A stretch of 64,000 nucleotides of DNA from Umbilicaria muhlenbergii (Eukaryota; Ascomycota; Lecanoromycetes; Umbilicariales; Umbilicariaceae). A model generated the notes under the pieces. The model searched no databases. It saw nothing but the letters and a program-made list of their open reading frames with translations, and had not been told where the DNA came from. Below, one piece after another: positions 1-11,295 of this stretch. Each line of letters begins with the position of its first letter. Position 1 is the first letter of the stretch. The stretch spans positions 62,001-126,000 of the forward strand of contig KK106987.1 in NCBI GenBank assembly GCA_000611775.1, given 5' to 3'. The position numbers were made by a program, and so were the translations under genes.

Positions 1-559
1 ATGAAATATCATCATCTTCAATGCAGCTGAATTCTACAGTCATGATACAATCACCTCTTGATATAACAGATTATCAGAACTCTATCACTTTCTTTCAACC
101 TCACACAAAGAGATTGACAAGATGCTCATTTGAGACTGCTGATGATCAAGACTTTCTCATCACATTCTGACTGAACTATGATGTTGGGATCTGACGCAGG
201 TTGCAAGACAGTCAGTGCAGGAAATTTCAGCACATCTTGATATCATCATCAATCATGAACTGTTCTGAAGCCGCTCAGACACTAAAAAGGATCATCAAAG
301 CAAAACTGACAACAACAACAAAAGTATGACACAGACGTCATACTATGACAGAAAAGAATCCCTCACTGAACAATAAACAACCTGTACTCAATTCATTCAA
401 TTCAGCTGTGAAAAAGAGAACAACTCATGAGGTTTCTATCATGAAAGTGATCACAATCAGAGCCAGAATCTCAATCATATATTAATCACTGAGGGAGCAA
501 TTATGATGATGACATGAACATTCACAACCCCCTCACGCTGACAAGGAGACTTCATCCCA

Positions 560-3500
560 AGGAATGAAGTGAATGCATGAAGGTCAGCAGGTCTCTGCAT
601 TAAATATGAAGTCATCAGCCACTGAACAAATGATTGTATGACTGAATGATCTACAGCCGTCTTCACAGCAGTCAATGTGAATAAATGACTCATGAATCAC
701 CTTCAGTTTGCCTCACTACTGATTATTGATGATATTCCACGTCTGATATCAGGGCAACTAGAGGTGGAACTGCACATAACAACAATGAGTGATATGATGA
801 GCAAATCTTCACAATATTCATATATTATCAACAATGGCAGCCAGGGTAATATAATCACATGAGATGTTGTCAATAAGCTGTTCTTATCAACTGAATCCTA
901 TGAGGCTCAAGGTAATGCATGAGGTAATGTGATTGAGCTATCAGAGTCTGTCATACTGATGATTACAGCATATGACACTGATGATTAATCTTATCACTAT
1001 AGCAATTGTTTCTTTATCACACAAGACAACACATCAGCTCCTTTTGTCCTCAGGCTATCATTTCTAGTTCATGCAAACTCAAATCACTACTATGATATGA
1101 GTAAATTCTTATGAAGAAAGCCAAAACATACTACTGCACATCATATATTCATCACTGGTGAAAAGAAGGCTTTGAAGAATGTTTTATGTATGAACAACCT
1201 CATCATTACTGACTGCTTTATAGGGCCGGCGGACCTAGTGGCTGATATGAAAAAATATACCCTTCAGATGAACTCATTACAGTACAACAGAGGTAAAGAT
1301 GTGTACAACACATTATCACCTGAATATCATGATTACACAGACATATTTCAGGTGACTGAGAAACAGTCTCTGCCTGAGAGAGGTTCACATGACTATGTCA
1401 TTGACTTGAAACCAGGGCAGCAACCTTCATTCAGAAAGTTATACTCAATGTCTCTGATTAAGCTTGATGTACTGAAGGTATATTTAGATGACATTATGAA
1501 AGCAGACATAATCTGCAAATTAATATCACCTGCAGCTTCACCTGTCATGTTCATGCTTAAATCAGACGGAAGCCTGCGACTGATCATTGATTATAAGCAG
1601 TTGAATGACATTATCATTAAGAACTGTTATCCTCTACCACTCATATCAGATATGTTGAACCGTCTTCAAGGAGTTAAGAAGTTCACTAAGCTGAACTGCA
1701 AGAATGCATATAATTGAATATGAATCAAGGGTGAAGATGAGTGAAAAACAGCATTCTGAACATGATTCAGCCTGTTCAAATATCTTGTCATGTCTTTCAG
1801 TCTCACAAATGCTCCTGCTATGTTTCAGGCCTTCATTGATAAAGCTCTTGATGAGTTCCTTGATATAACCTGCATGATTTATCTAGATGATATCCTGATC
1901 TTCAGCAAAGATGAATCTGAACATGAGGAGCATGTATGACAAGTAATAAATAAATTATGATGTCATGATCTTCACCTTAAGATCAGCAAATGCTTCTTCA
2001 ATGCAATGAAAGTGAACTTCCTGAGGTTTAAGATCAATACTGAAGGCATACATATGAGTTCAGAAAGGATTCACGCCGTTGAAGAATGACTACCCTCAGA
2101 GAACATTCATGAATTGCAGGTCTTTCTAGGCTTCATTAACTTTTTCTGAAGGTTTATAAGAGATTATTCATGAATTGCAGCACCACTGTTAAATCTCCTG
2201 AAAACAGGAAAGAATAAAAAGAAGATTAAGGATACATCACCCTCTCCTCTTCAATCTCAACAGACTGTTATTAAAAGAAAGCAGAACAGCCTGATCTCAT
2301 TGTGAAGATTTAATACAAAGTATTCAGCATGCAACCTGCAAGTCAGAGGAGAGCTACAACAAGAAAACATCATATCTGTCTCTTTTTCACTCTCAGGAGT
2401 TACATTGAAAGCATTTAATGCTCTGAAGAAGACCTTCATGAGTGCTTCATTGCTACATTATTTCAATGAAAACAAACTCATGAGGGTTGAAATGAACACC
2501 TCTGAATTCACAATTGATGAAATCTTGACGCAACACTTTGAGATTGATGATCAATTGCACTGATTATCAGTTACTTACTACAGCAAGAAGCTGCTAGATA
2601 CTGAGACCTGATATGATACAGATGAGCAAGAGCTCCTTGTCATCATGAAAATCATGCATCATTGACAGCACTACTGTCAGGGTGCTAGACATCAAATTGT
2701 CATACTGACTGATTATGCAAACCTTGTTTGATTCATGACTACCTCAAACCTCACACAAAGGCAGCTCAAGTGAGCTGAAAAGCTCACTGAGTATGATTTT
2801 AAGATCACATATTAAGAGGGCAAGAAGAACCCTGCTGATGATTTGTCAAGATGACCTGATTATGAACTGCTGAAGGCTGCCAGTACCTCAATCACTGCTG
2901 AAATAATGCAACAGTCCTTTCATTTAGGAAGCAAGGATTATAAGTCAGTGCAGGAGAAATTATACACACTTGTCATAATGATGCTGTGGTCAAGACGCTC
3001 AGTATGACAGGAGCTACAACAAGAGAACATCATACTTGTCACAATGAATACTATTGATATGATGAACACTGAAGATGATGATCTCATCAGAACATCAGTG
3101 ATGCAGAACTTATCTGCTCAAGAAGAAGCAAGTCATGATGAATATGTTAATATGATGAATACTGAAGCTGGCAGCATGATTGAAACACCAGCAGTTCATG
3201 ATCTACATGCTTGAGAAGCAAGCCGTGATGAATATATCAGTATGATGAATACTGAAGCTGATGATACAACTGAAACATCAGCAGTCTGTGACCTACATGC
3301 TCAAGAAGCAAGCCGTGACTGAATAAGAGAGTTTAAATATGCAGAGCCTCAGCAGCACTCAATCAAGAATAACTCAGCAAACACTGCAATTATGAATGAT
3401 GACACAAGTCATGTTTCTATTAACCTTTAAATTGAGGATAGTGCTTCTGCTGACACTGTTGAAGCACTTCAACTCATGTCTACTCACTCATCAATAGGTG

Positions 3501-5110
3501 AGGAGATAACAGCTTATATAAGAATGTTTATTAAACAACTTGAATGTGCAATTCATACTGAGCAGTTGAAAGACAGTTTGATATGATGAGTATGACAAGG
3601 ATTAGCTACCCCTTTTGAGGATAAAAACAACTTGACTGAGTCTGAGATGATAAATATAAATATAGACATGAACTCTGAGATGATCATGACATCAGAAATG
3701 CAGTCAAATATGACATCTATACTGTCAAATATACAAAAACATTGGCAAGAAATAAATGATGTCATACATTATAATGATAAGGTCTACATTCTGCAGAACT
3801 CTGCCCTTCACAATGCAGTGATCAGTTGATTTCATGATGATGTTTTTGCAGGTCATTTCAGGAAATCAAGAATTACAGAATTAATGCAGCAATCTTATGA
3901 CTGACCTGATGCTGTCAGAGATGTATGATGTTACTGTCATGACTGTGTTGAATGTCAAAAGGTGAAGTCAGCTCATCACAAATCATACAGATTATTGAAC
4001 TCATTATCAGTCCTGAAAGTGTCATGACATACAGTGACAATGAACTTCATTACAGACCTGTCACTGAGCAGCACATATGAAAGTATGACATGAGATTTAA
4101 TCCTCATCATAATTGATAAGTTGATCAAAATGACTCACTATATTTCAGTACAGAAGACAATGTCAGTTGCTGACTTCATTGAAGTATTTATTCAGGACAT
4201 AGTTAAGCATCATGACGTGTCAAAAGTTTTAATCACAGACAGAGACAAGCTGTTTATGTCAGAGCAGTGAATCAGCTTCTGCTTTCACATGTGATGTCAT
4301 CATAACATGTCAACAGCTTTTCACCCACAAACTGATGATCAAACAGAGAGGCAGAACCAGTCCCTGAAGGTGTATTTATGCATATTCATTAATGAGCAGC
4401 AAGAGGACTGAGTGAAGCTCTTACTCTGCATGAAGTTCTCATACAACAACTTCATACATGCTGCTACAGGAAAGAGCCCCTTTCAGTTTAACTTAAAGTG
4501 AGACCCTCAGATGAGCCTAAGTAAGCTGTTTATACAGCACTCACATGAACAAATAAGACCCTATGCAGATGCACAGCAGCTTCAAGATCAAATTGCAACA
4601 ACTTGAGAGCAGCTATGACAGGTCAACAAGACATATGCAAATTATTATAATCAGTGCTGAATGAAGATAACATTCAAAGAAGGTGATTTAGTACTGATCA
4701 ATGAAAAGAATGTGTCAGTGAACAAGCAGATGAAGAAACTGCATTGAAAAAAGCTCAGCTCATTCATGATATGACATGTGATAAGTCAATCATCATATGA
4801 ACTTGACCTCTCAGAGGATTGAAACATCTATAACATATTCAATGTCACTTTATTGAAGTCATTTCAAGACACACGTCATGTGTCTCCTGCATTGGCAGGA
4901 AAAGACCTGCTACTCAACTGAGATGATGAGTGAGAAGTCAAGGCAATTGTGAATAACTGCATTCATGATGACAGGCTTCAATACCTCATCAAATGAAAGC
5001 TGACAGACCAGGTGTGAGATGACACATGAGAGTCAACACACTTCATTCACAATGCAAAGACAAAAATGTGAAAATTTCATGCTGACAACCCTGACAAACA
5101 GAAATTCAGG
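560..5110 (+). pseudogene. Broken gag-pol of chromovirus copy 1
   Basis: The polyprotein made protease, reverse transcriptase, RNase H and integrase for retrotransposition. A gag knuckle reads CIKYEVISH with the second Cys changed to Tyr (about 594-640). Protease is near 740-880 and its Asp reads as Asn. Reverse transcriptase spans about 1300-2200 with MIYLDDILIFSKD near 1871-1910. RNase H is near 2480-2860. Integrase spans about 3810-4900, starting with a His-His-Cys-Cys finger (CHDCVECQK). The chromodomain, near 4925-5100, holds YLIKWK with Trp as TGA. Its longest open stretch is 1172-1717. Almost every stop is TGA and falls where Trp or Arg is expected, for example after FTKLNCKNAYN. Family identity is secure; exact borders are estimates. 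Confidence 0.9.
3000..3330 (+). repeat. Degenerate tandem repeat in the pol linker of copy 1
   Basis: Between RNase H and integrase, blocks containing AAGCAAGCCGTGATGAATAT and GATGAATACTGAAGCTG recur about every 100 bases, each copy diverged. The inverted element has the same blocks near 22190-22360. The translated stretch is acidic and low in complexity, so it is probably a spacer between enzyme domains rather than a folded domain. Confidence 0.6.
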
Positions 5111-5111
5111 T

Positions 5112-5230
5112 GAGCCTTAAGACATGACCCTTCAAGATTGATTGAGAAGCTGTCACAAAAGTCATGAGCCTTAAGATGTGACTCTTTGAGATCAATTGAG
5201 AGGCTGTCACAAAAGTCATGAGCCTTAAGA
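5112..5230 (+). repeat. 54-bp tandem repeat after the chromodomain, two copies plus start of a third
   Basis: Units begin with GAGCCTTAAGA at 5112, 5166 and 5220 and contain GCTGTCACAAAAGTCATGA. The inverted copy of the element carries three full units near 20261-20431. The repeat lies just past the chromodomain, at the end of pol. Confidence 0.8.
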
Positions 5231-5931
5231 ACTGAAAACTTTGTCAGCTTTATTAACTTAATCTTTTATGACAGAGCCTGTGCCTTACAACAAGTATGAC
5301 AGAAGCTACAACATTATGATGTTATGATGAGATCTTTAATAGAATTACTGCATGAACTACATTATCACAGATGTGTCACATTGCAGAGAACACTTAAGCA
5401 CAGAAGCATTTCATTTCAAGTCTGAAGATCAAAATGAACCTGAGATCAACATCTTGCACTCAACCTCTCATCAGTGTCATGTCAAGTCACCCTCATTTAT
5501 CTACTTGTCTTTCATCATCTTAAACTCTTCTTCACTGTCTGATGAAGCCTCTGACCTCATCTCCTCAACACAGCGCTGCTCACAGAGTTCAATATACTCT
5601 TGATGATGATGAGATTAATGAGTGTTGAGGATGCAGAGAGCGTGAGCAGTGTCCTTTAACAAGACAGCAAGAGCCTGAATGAGCTCCTCAGGACTACTGA
5701 ATTAACATTAATCACCTCATTATGAATGTCATGAGACTCATGTTGAGGAGCAGCTGCAGGGGGTGTGAAGGATGCTGATAATGACTGATAAGAAGTGACA
5801 GCATGAGGATCTGATGATCAGTCATTAAACGCTATGACTAATTAGCAATGCAAAAGTACGACATAAAGTATGACAAAAGTATGACACTTTGTCATACTAA
5901 ACAAAACAAAAGGGGATTGAGGAAGGCAGAC

Positions 5932-6153
5932 TTACAGTGTGTCATCACCCCTCTGATCATCATAGACATGCGTCAGGACAACAACATCAGAGCTCTCAGA
6001 GTCAAGAGCAGTGATGATCAAAGGCTCTGTCATGCATTGCTCATGAGGGTTGCAGAGAGATATGCAACACGTGCAGGCTCTCCTGTCTGACACAAAGCAG
6101 TGATCAACTCCAGCCCTTATACAAGAGTCACAGTGAGCAGTACTCAACAACAT
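5932..6153 (-). other. Conserved Cys-rich antisense ORF in chromovirus copy 1
   Basis: A 73-codon frame runs against the direction of the retrotransposon, downstream of pol. It includes HCFVSDRRACTCCISLCN and PHEQCM. The matching frame in copy 2 (19300-19518) is also open, with the same end point and the same cysteines. No known domain is recognised. It may be a real antisense ORF, an exon of a longer one, or chance openness in a region poor in stops on that strand. Confidence 0.35.
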
Positions 6154-6933
6154 GTGACTGAGGTTCTCTCAAATCACACGCTCATGATGATGAGCCTGCT
6201 GCACGTGAGCTGGCAGCAAGGTATCATCACAACATCACACAGAGCAGGAATCACTGCTGAAGATGTCACTCAGAGGTAGACACCTGACCCTCTTCAGGCG
6301 CTGAACAGTCAATTTTATCATCCTGTTTCCCTGTCTCTTTCTGGAGGTGTCAATCACCACAGTTTCACTCACTGACTCTGACTCAGAGCCCTCCTCATCA
6401 CACTGAGCTCAGAGATTGATGAGCTTCCCTGACAGAGGCGGGTCTCCACTGTTGTCCACGGCCGTGGGTTTGAGAGTTCAAGTATTGATTGCCTATATAC
6501 CATGTTAGCATTCATATGAAGTATGACAGGAAGTATGACATCACAAATGAAGCGTGAGCTGCAAGCTTCATGATGCTCCCTTCATGAGGTGAACACCTCT
6601 GCAATGAGGGATGACGTCATGAAGTCACCAGGTCACTCAATGAGCTGTGAAAAAGTCATGAGAAGTACAACAACATGTCATAAGAGAGATGATGAAGAAG
6701 AAACACAAGGGAAGGGTGTTTTGAACCTACAGTAAACATTTTGATTTTGATGTTTATGTTAGGAGGAACTTACTGCCAGGCGTGATATCATAACAATTAA
6801 GTGAGGCATGTGATCAGCCTTACTTTAGCACAGTTTCACATCCTCACCCTACATGATCAATCACTTATCAGGCCATCATGGTGATGTCTATGATGACAGA
6901 TTCAGAGTCAATTGGCATCAGGGATGACACCAT

Positions 6934-6949
6934 GAGAAGGGGAATGCTG
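6934..6949 (+). other. Polypurine tract of chromovirus copy 1
   Basis: GAGAAGGGGAATGCTG lies directly before the 3' LTR and would prime plus-strand DNA synthesis. The same tract adjoins the 3' LTR of copy 2. Confidence 0.75.
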
Positions 6950-7230
6950 TGTCAGGGCCACCATATAATAGTATGACAGTACAACACTAATATGACATTA
7001 TAATATGACACTATAGTATGACATTATATAAATATGATGACTCAGCGCCTAGCGCCTTGGCATCAAGTGAAAACTCTTCACAAGGAGGTTCAGAAACCTG
7101 CTTCCTCAGTGATCAGTTTTGCCACTGAATAGAAGATGTATAACCACTGCATTGACCCTATCATGACTTTTGTCTACGACACCCCGTTCAAACACCACTA
7201 CGACGACCGTCATACACCCAGCCCCTTACA
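6950..7230 (+). repeat. 3' LTR of chromovirus copy 1 (281 bp)
   Basis: It begins TGTCAGGGCCACC and ends CCCCTTACA, and matches in reverse the two LTRs at 18216-18496 and 26119-26399, with the same length. It differs from them by more than transitions, so it may belong to an older or divergent subgroup. AT-rich blocks built on GTATGACA repeat near its start. Confidence 0.93.
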
Positions 7231-7324
7231 CGGAGACAGGTTCATATATTACTAAGTAATACTGTCACAAAATAGTAGGCTGAGACTGATTGTAGGCTGA
7301 TTTTTAATTGCTTGTTGAAGGTGT

Positions 7325-8030
7325 TGTATAATCAGGTGTTTTGAACTCTAGCAAAGTCATGTTCTACTGCAATTCAACAGTGAGACATGACTGCATTATA
7401 AGTCAATTCATCTCAAGACAGAGCTTGAGCAGTGGTGCTCTGAAATGCCCCAAAAATTCCATATGCCTCATTGTAGGCAGGGTCTTCATAGAGGTATAAT
7501 TGATCCTCTGAAGCAGCATTATTGAAGAGCTATTAAACTGTTAATAAAGGAGGTTTAAAAAGGAAGAAACTCACTGTTTTAAGCTTGTCTTCAAGCTCAG
7601 ATTCAACAAAAACAGGTCAATCTTTCTTCAGCCCTTCAAACAGCTCAATTAAGCTAGATATCAAGCCATCTGAGGTTACAATTGACTGATATTTGAAGCA
7701 GTGACACTTCTTATATTCTGAGTAGTAGACCTGCTGCTCCTGTTCAGGTCTACATACCTTTTAAAGGGTTTCATCAATGTAGCCTCAATAGCAGTCACCC
7801 CCTCCTGCAGCCAAAATTGCCCTGGAAAATGTCTGTAAGTGAGCCATTGTCAGCCTTCTAGGGTTTCACTCCATCATACCCTTAAATAGAAGGACTAGGT
7901 GGTGTACAACGTCATAGAAGACTGTTGATAGCCAGCTTCAAGACTTTCCAAATAGGTCACATAGGCCCACAAGCCGGTTGAGCCATGAAAGTCTATGTAA
8001 CAATAGGCAAAAGGCCTCCTCAGGGAGGGC
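7325..8030 (-). pseudogene. Relic PIF/Harbinger-like (DDE_Tnp_4) transposase
   Basis: Joining short frames on the - strand gives the signature of fungal Harbinger-type DDE transposases, which cut and paste DNA. The order is a helical part with LVGLCDLFGK and STVFYDVVHHL (about 8020-7900), a catalytic segment with YIDETL (about 7780), YYSEYKKCHCFKYQSIVTS (about 7700), LYEDPAYNEAYGIFG (about 7480), and IAVEHDFARVQN at the end (about 7340). The frame holds TGA at expected Trp and Arg sites, one TAA and at least one frame change, so it is dead. No terminal inverted repeats were found, so the outer limits of the element are unknown. Confidence 0.75.
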
Positions 8031-8952
8031 TTGATATCAGTTTTGATATTTGATTTTGTTGAGGCGGAGGAGAGGAAGGATTCATTGAATTTCAAGCTTG
8101 TTAAACCTGCTTTATGTTAGTTATTCCTGTCTCAAAAGGGAGGGGTTTAAAAACCGTAGAAATGCTGTTGTTTTGGCATTAGACCAGGCATCAAGGTTAA
8201 AGGGGGCTCAGAGGTACTCAATTGAAGACTTATACACGTATGAAAGAAGGGGTCATAGGCGTTGAGCACCCGTCAAAGTTGTATGACAGCAGCAGCAGCG
8301 GCGAGCATCATCCCATAGGTGGGCAACAGTAAGAACAACAGCAAGAGCAGCAGCAGTCTTCCTACACTGTAGGGAAGCCATGAATTTGAATCTAAATACA
8401 CGTATAAAGCAGGCGCCAACGCGTACGCAAAGAAAGAAATTATATTGGCCTAATTCGGCCATGGCCAAGGGCGGCGATGACCTAACGTGAATAGGTCTAA
8501 AGCCTGCATATGAGGTGGTAGGGGGGGGTTGAGGTGGCAGGGGGGTGCGAAACCTCTCTAATAGGAATCGAACCTATCATGTTACATAGGACTTCCAACA
8601 ACAGGCACACCAAGTCAGCAAGTGTTACTATTCGCCTAAATTCCAATAATACAGGCCCCACCTAGAGGCAGGTGCTCTATAGTGTTTTAGGAGTGACCCT
8701 GGCCCTAGCCGCGATAGCCTTTTGCCTGGGTTAGCTAGCTCATGTGTCATTATCCAATTCCTGCAGGCACACTGACTCAGCAAGTGTGTTCCTATTCGCC
8801 ACACTTTCCTACGACATCAGGCAATCGAAGTCATTCGGAGCCACTGGAATGATCCAAGACGTGCCGAAGGACTCACCTGAAACGAGCCGCTCTGCTCACC
8901 CTTTCTGGTAGTCCTTCAGGGTCAACGCCATCCCCCCCCAGAAGACGCCACC
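8031..8952. other. Non-coding stretch with short degenerate repeats
   Basis: No gene is supported. A motif of about 35 bases (AGGCACAC, then TCAGCAAGTGT, then CTATTCGCC) occurs twice, near 8604-8637 and 8765-8801. Short G-rich runs lie near 8520-8550. The last part is probably the promoter region of the gene that starts at 8953. Confidence 0.5.
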
Positions 8953-9444
8953 ATGCCCCCCACCATCTTCCTCGACCCCCGCTACCCCGGTACGCTCGTC
9001 CGCCGCGCCATGGCGCTCGAAGCGACCTTCAACATCCTCGGCGCAATCCCCATGCTCGTCTTCCCCTCCGCCTTCGTCAGCCTGATGACGACCTCCGGCA
9101 CCGCCCCCCCAGCCGCCGTCCAACTGATGCAATGGCTTGGCGCCTTGACCTTGGGTCTGACGCCGCAGCTGCTGCTGGCGCTGCCGAACACGAAGACGGC
9201 GATTGAGAGCCGGGCGATGGTGTATGTGACGCTGGGGGCGGGGGAGGCGATGTTGATACCGGTGTTGGTGTGGCAGGCGTGGGTGGCAGGCCGTGGTGCG
9301 GAGGACGGGTTTACGGCGAGGGCGTTGGTGGGGGCTGCGGGGATGTTGATAGGGCCGCTGGTGGGGAGGGCGTGGGTGTTGGGTTGGCGGCCGGAGATGC
9401 TGGGACGGTATGTGGAGGGAGAGGAGGGGAGGAAGGGGATGTAG
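8953..9444 (+). CDS. Small multi-pass membrane protein, function unknown
   Basis: This 163-residue protein has no intron. It starts MPPTIFLDPRYPG and has about four hydrophobic segments: roughly residues 20-45 (NILGAIPMLVFPSAFVSLM), 57-77, 90-108 and 124-143. The tail is charged (EGEEGRKGM). Length and layout fit a small fungal integral membrane protein, but no family is recognised. Codons are GC-rich, unlike the transposon DNA to the left. An open frame of similar length on the other strand (8982-9500) is probably a shadow of this codon use, since the + frame alone has regular membrane spans. The start chosen is the first ATG, in a CACCATG context. Confidence 0.65.
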   Translation: MPPTIFLDPRYPGTLVRRAMALEATFNILGAIPMLVFPSAFVSLMTTSGTAPPAAVQLMQWLGALTLGLTPQLLLALPNTKTAIESRAMVYVTLGAGEAMLIPVLVWQAWVAGRGAEDGFTARALVGAAGMLIGPLVGRAWVLGWRPEMLGRYVEGEEGRKGM

Positions 9445-10077
9445 GAGTTTCTGGGAAGGTGGTTGGAGGGAGGGGCATGAAAGCAGTGTATATGAGGCAA
9501 GCGGGAAGAATTGGAGATGGTTTCTATTTGTTAGAGGCCTTCTAGCTGATTATCTGAGAAGGTTGCTTGCTTGCAGCATGCTGTGTTCATGGGCATGGAA
9601 GTCCAAGTGTGAGAATCCGCTCATACTCATTTACTCCGTACCTTACGCTTCGTCAGTCGCCACATTCATCACATGCCGCTAAAACCTAGCCAAGGAAAGC
9701 CGCTAGCTGCAAAGTGGGATCCTACCTAAGGTACCTTAGGTAGCTGAATTGGAGTCAGGGCTGTCCCCGGAGGACAGTGAATGATTGAGAGCCTGGATGA
9801 CTAACTGAGTCATAGGGTCAGCAGAGACGAACATACATGTACTTGATTGTCAAGCCTGCATGCGATAGATGACATACTGCTGTGCCACTTCCAACTTAGG
9901 TTATCCGCAGGATTCCAGAAGGATTCCAGAAGGATTCTCTAGAGTCCGATCTGGCAGTTCCTACAGCTCCTACGGCTGCTACGGCTCCTACGGCTCCTAC
10001 AGCTCTGCCCCACGTCGGCCAATCCCACTCAGATATCTACCAGCATTCTTGAAAACCTTCATCAGTCACAAGCAGCC
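9445..10077. other. Intergenic region with a perfect 22-bp palindrome
   Basis: No gene is supported. At 9722-9743 two 11-base arms of CTACCTAAGGT meet head to head as a perfect palindrome centred on GTAC. Near 9965-10000 a CTACGGCTC/CTACAGCTC motif is repeated in tandem. The last part is the probable 5' UTR of the hydrolase gene. Confidence 0.7.
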
Positions 10078-10928
10078 ATGTCAAAGCCGATCTTCTTCTG
10101 CGTTCCAGGTGGATCATGCACTCCCGAGTACTACGACCCCATTAGAAAGAGTCTCACCGCTCATGGATACTCTTCTGTCGCAATAGACCTTCCCTCTGTC
10201 GGTGCGAAACCGGCCAAGTACGACTTCACTGAAGATGTCGAAGCGATCAGGGAAGGTGTCACAAAACTCGTCGAGACAGGCGAAGAAGTAGTTGTCGTTC
10301 TGCATTCTTATGCTGGTTTGCCGGGCGGACAGGCACTCAAGGGTTTGGGCAGAACGGAGCGAGAGAAGCAAGGACTCAAGGGTGGCGTAATTCAACTTGT
10401 CTATATGATGTCTTGGATTGTTCCAGAAGGATTTCAGGGAGTGGAGAGAGGTGACACGTCAAAGTTCATGCCGTTTCAGATGATTGATCTCGAGGTACCT
10501 ATCTTATTTCTTTCCTTGCTTGCTACATTCGTTCAATGACACCATTACACAACTTCTGACAACGTACCCAGGCCGGCACCTCTACACCTAACCCGAAGAT
10601 GACTGCAGAATACTTCTACAACGACTTACCCCAGGACCAACAAGTATACTGGACCTCGAAGCTACAGCCCATCAGCATCGGTGTTCTCTGGAGCAAGACT
10701 TCCTATGCGGCCTGGAGGGTCATCCCGACTACAGCCGTGCTCAGCGAAAAGGATATGACCGTGCCTCTGCAATTTGCCGAGCACATGCTGGCAACAGCGC
10801 AAGCTGACAAGCCGAACATGATTGATACGGTGGTGAGCAATAAAACGGCGGGGCACTTCCCTATGTTGAGCCAGCCGGATTGGACAGTCGATATGCTTCG
10901 CAGAGCTGCTGGGGAGAAGAATTTGTAG
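10078..10928 (+). CDS. Alpha/beta hydrolase, two exons
   Basis: Exons are 10078-10494 and 10572-10928, split by a 77-bp intron (GTACCT..CCCAG) at phase 0. The protein has 257 residues. The start MSKPIFFCVPGGSC gives the oxyanion-hole strand typical of the fold. The nucleophile elbow is VVLHSYAGLPGG (about residues 78-89, Ser in HSYAG), and the catalytic His is likely in AGHFPMLSQPDW near the end. The acid is probably the Asp in LSEKDMTVP. It belongs to the small cytosolic esterase-like group common in fungi; the substrate cannot be told. There is no signal peptide. The frame shows none of the TGA damage seen in the transposons. Confidence 0.88.
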
Positions 10929-11295
10929 AGTAAGCGGACTGACCATTTCCAATACAACTGGTAAGCTTGATTAGCAGGCGCTCCCCCAGGTCTCAGTCAA
11001 CCACGAAGCTTACCTTTGCGCTCTATATGGCATGAAATCCTCACAGAATGCATGACCCTGAACGAATTGTCAACTTGTCATCTTCTGCTGCTGTTGTACG
11101 AGGCTTGCGCAGGACACCAAACTCACACTAAAAGGTGGAAAGCGGCCTTGGTCTATCCAATTCGGATTCCATCAGCCGGCGGCATAAGTTCTCCGGTCTC
11201 AAGCAGATAGCTATTGCAGAGGTAAAGCCTTGACCACGACAATAACAGAGATCAAAGAGTTCGTGACCTACGTATTATTTACAATGTGTACATTC
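10929..11295. other. Intergenic stretch between convergent genes
   Basis: No gene is supported. The hydrolase ends on the left and the pirin gene ends on the right, so this holds both 3' ends. A 64-codon open frame at 11016-11210 has no recognisable content. Confidence 0.5.

Larger units (their letters stand above)
1..7230 (+). mobile_element. Ty3/gypsy chromovirus copy 1, 5' part outside window
   Basis: This is a long terminal repeat retrotransposon reading on the + strand. From left to right it shows the end of gag with a CCHC-like knuckle, protease, reverse transcriptase with YLDD, RNase H, an integrase with an HHCC finger, and a chromodomain. A 1.6-kb tail without clear coding sense follows, then a purine tract and a 281-bp LTR ending at 7230. 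The 5' LTR lies before the window, so no target duplication can be checked. The same element lies inverted at 18216-26399; base 1 here matches about 25379 there. The pol frame is broken by many TGA codons and by few other lesions. It is an old, inactive copy. Confidence 0.93.

Noticed and set aside
1172-5100. TGA read as tryptophan (altered genetic code)
   Set aside because: TGA also stands at sites where Arg is expected, and LTR pairs outside coding sequence show the same changes. Intact host genes (glucanase, MFS transporter) end at TGA. Mutation explains it better.
8560-8640. Possible tRNA gene (GGTTCGATTCC T-arm on the - strand)
   Set aside because: A T-arm-like hairpin exists, but no matching 5' acceptor half and no anticodon arm could be found.
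8982-9500. 172-codon frame antisense to the small membrane protein
   Set aside because: Low-complexity Pro/Ser content; the opposite frame shows regular membrane spans.
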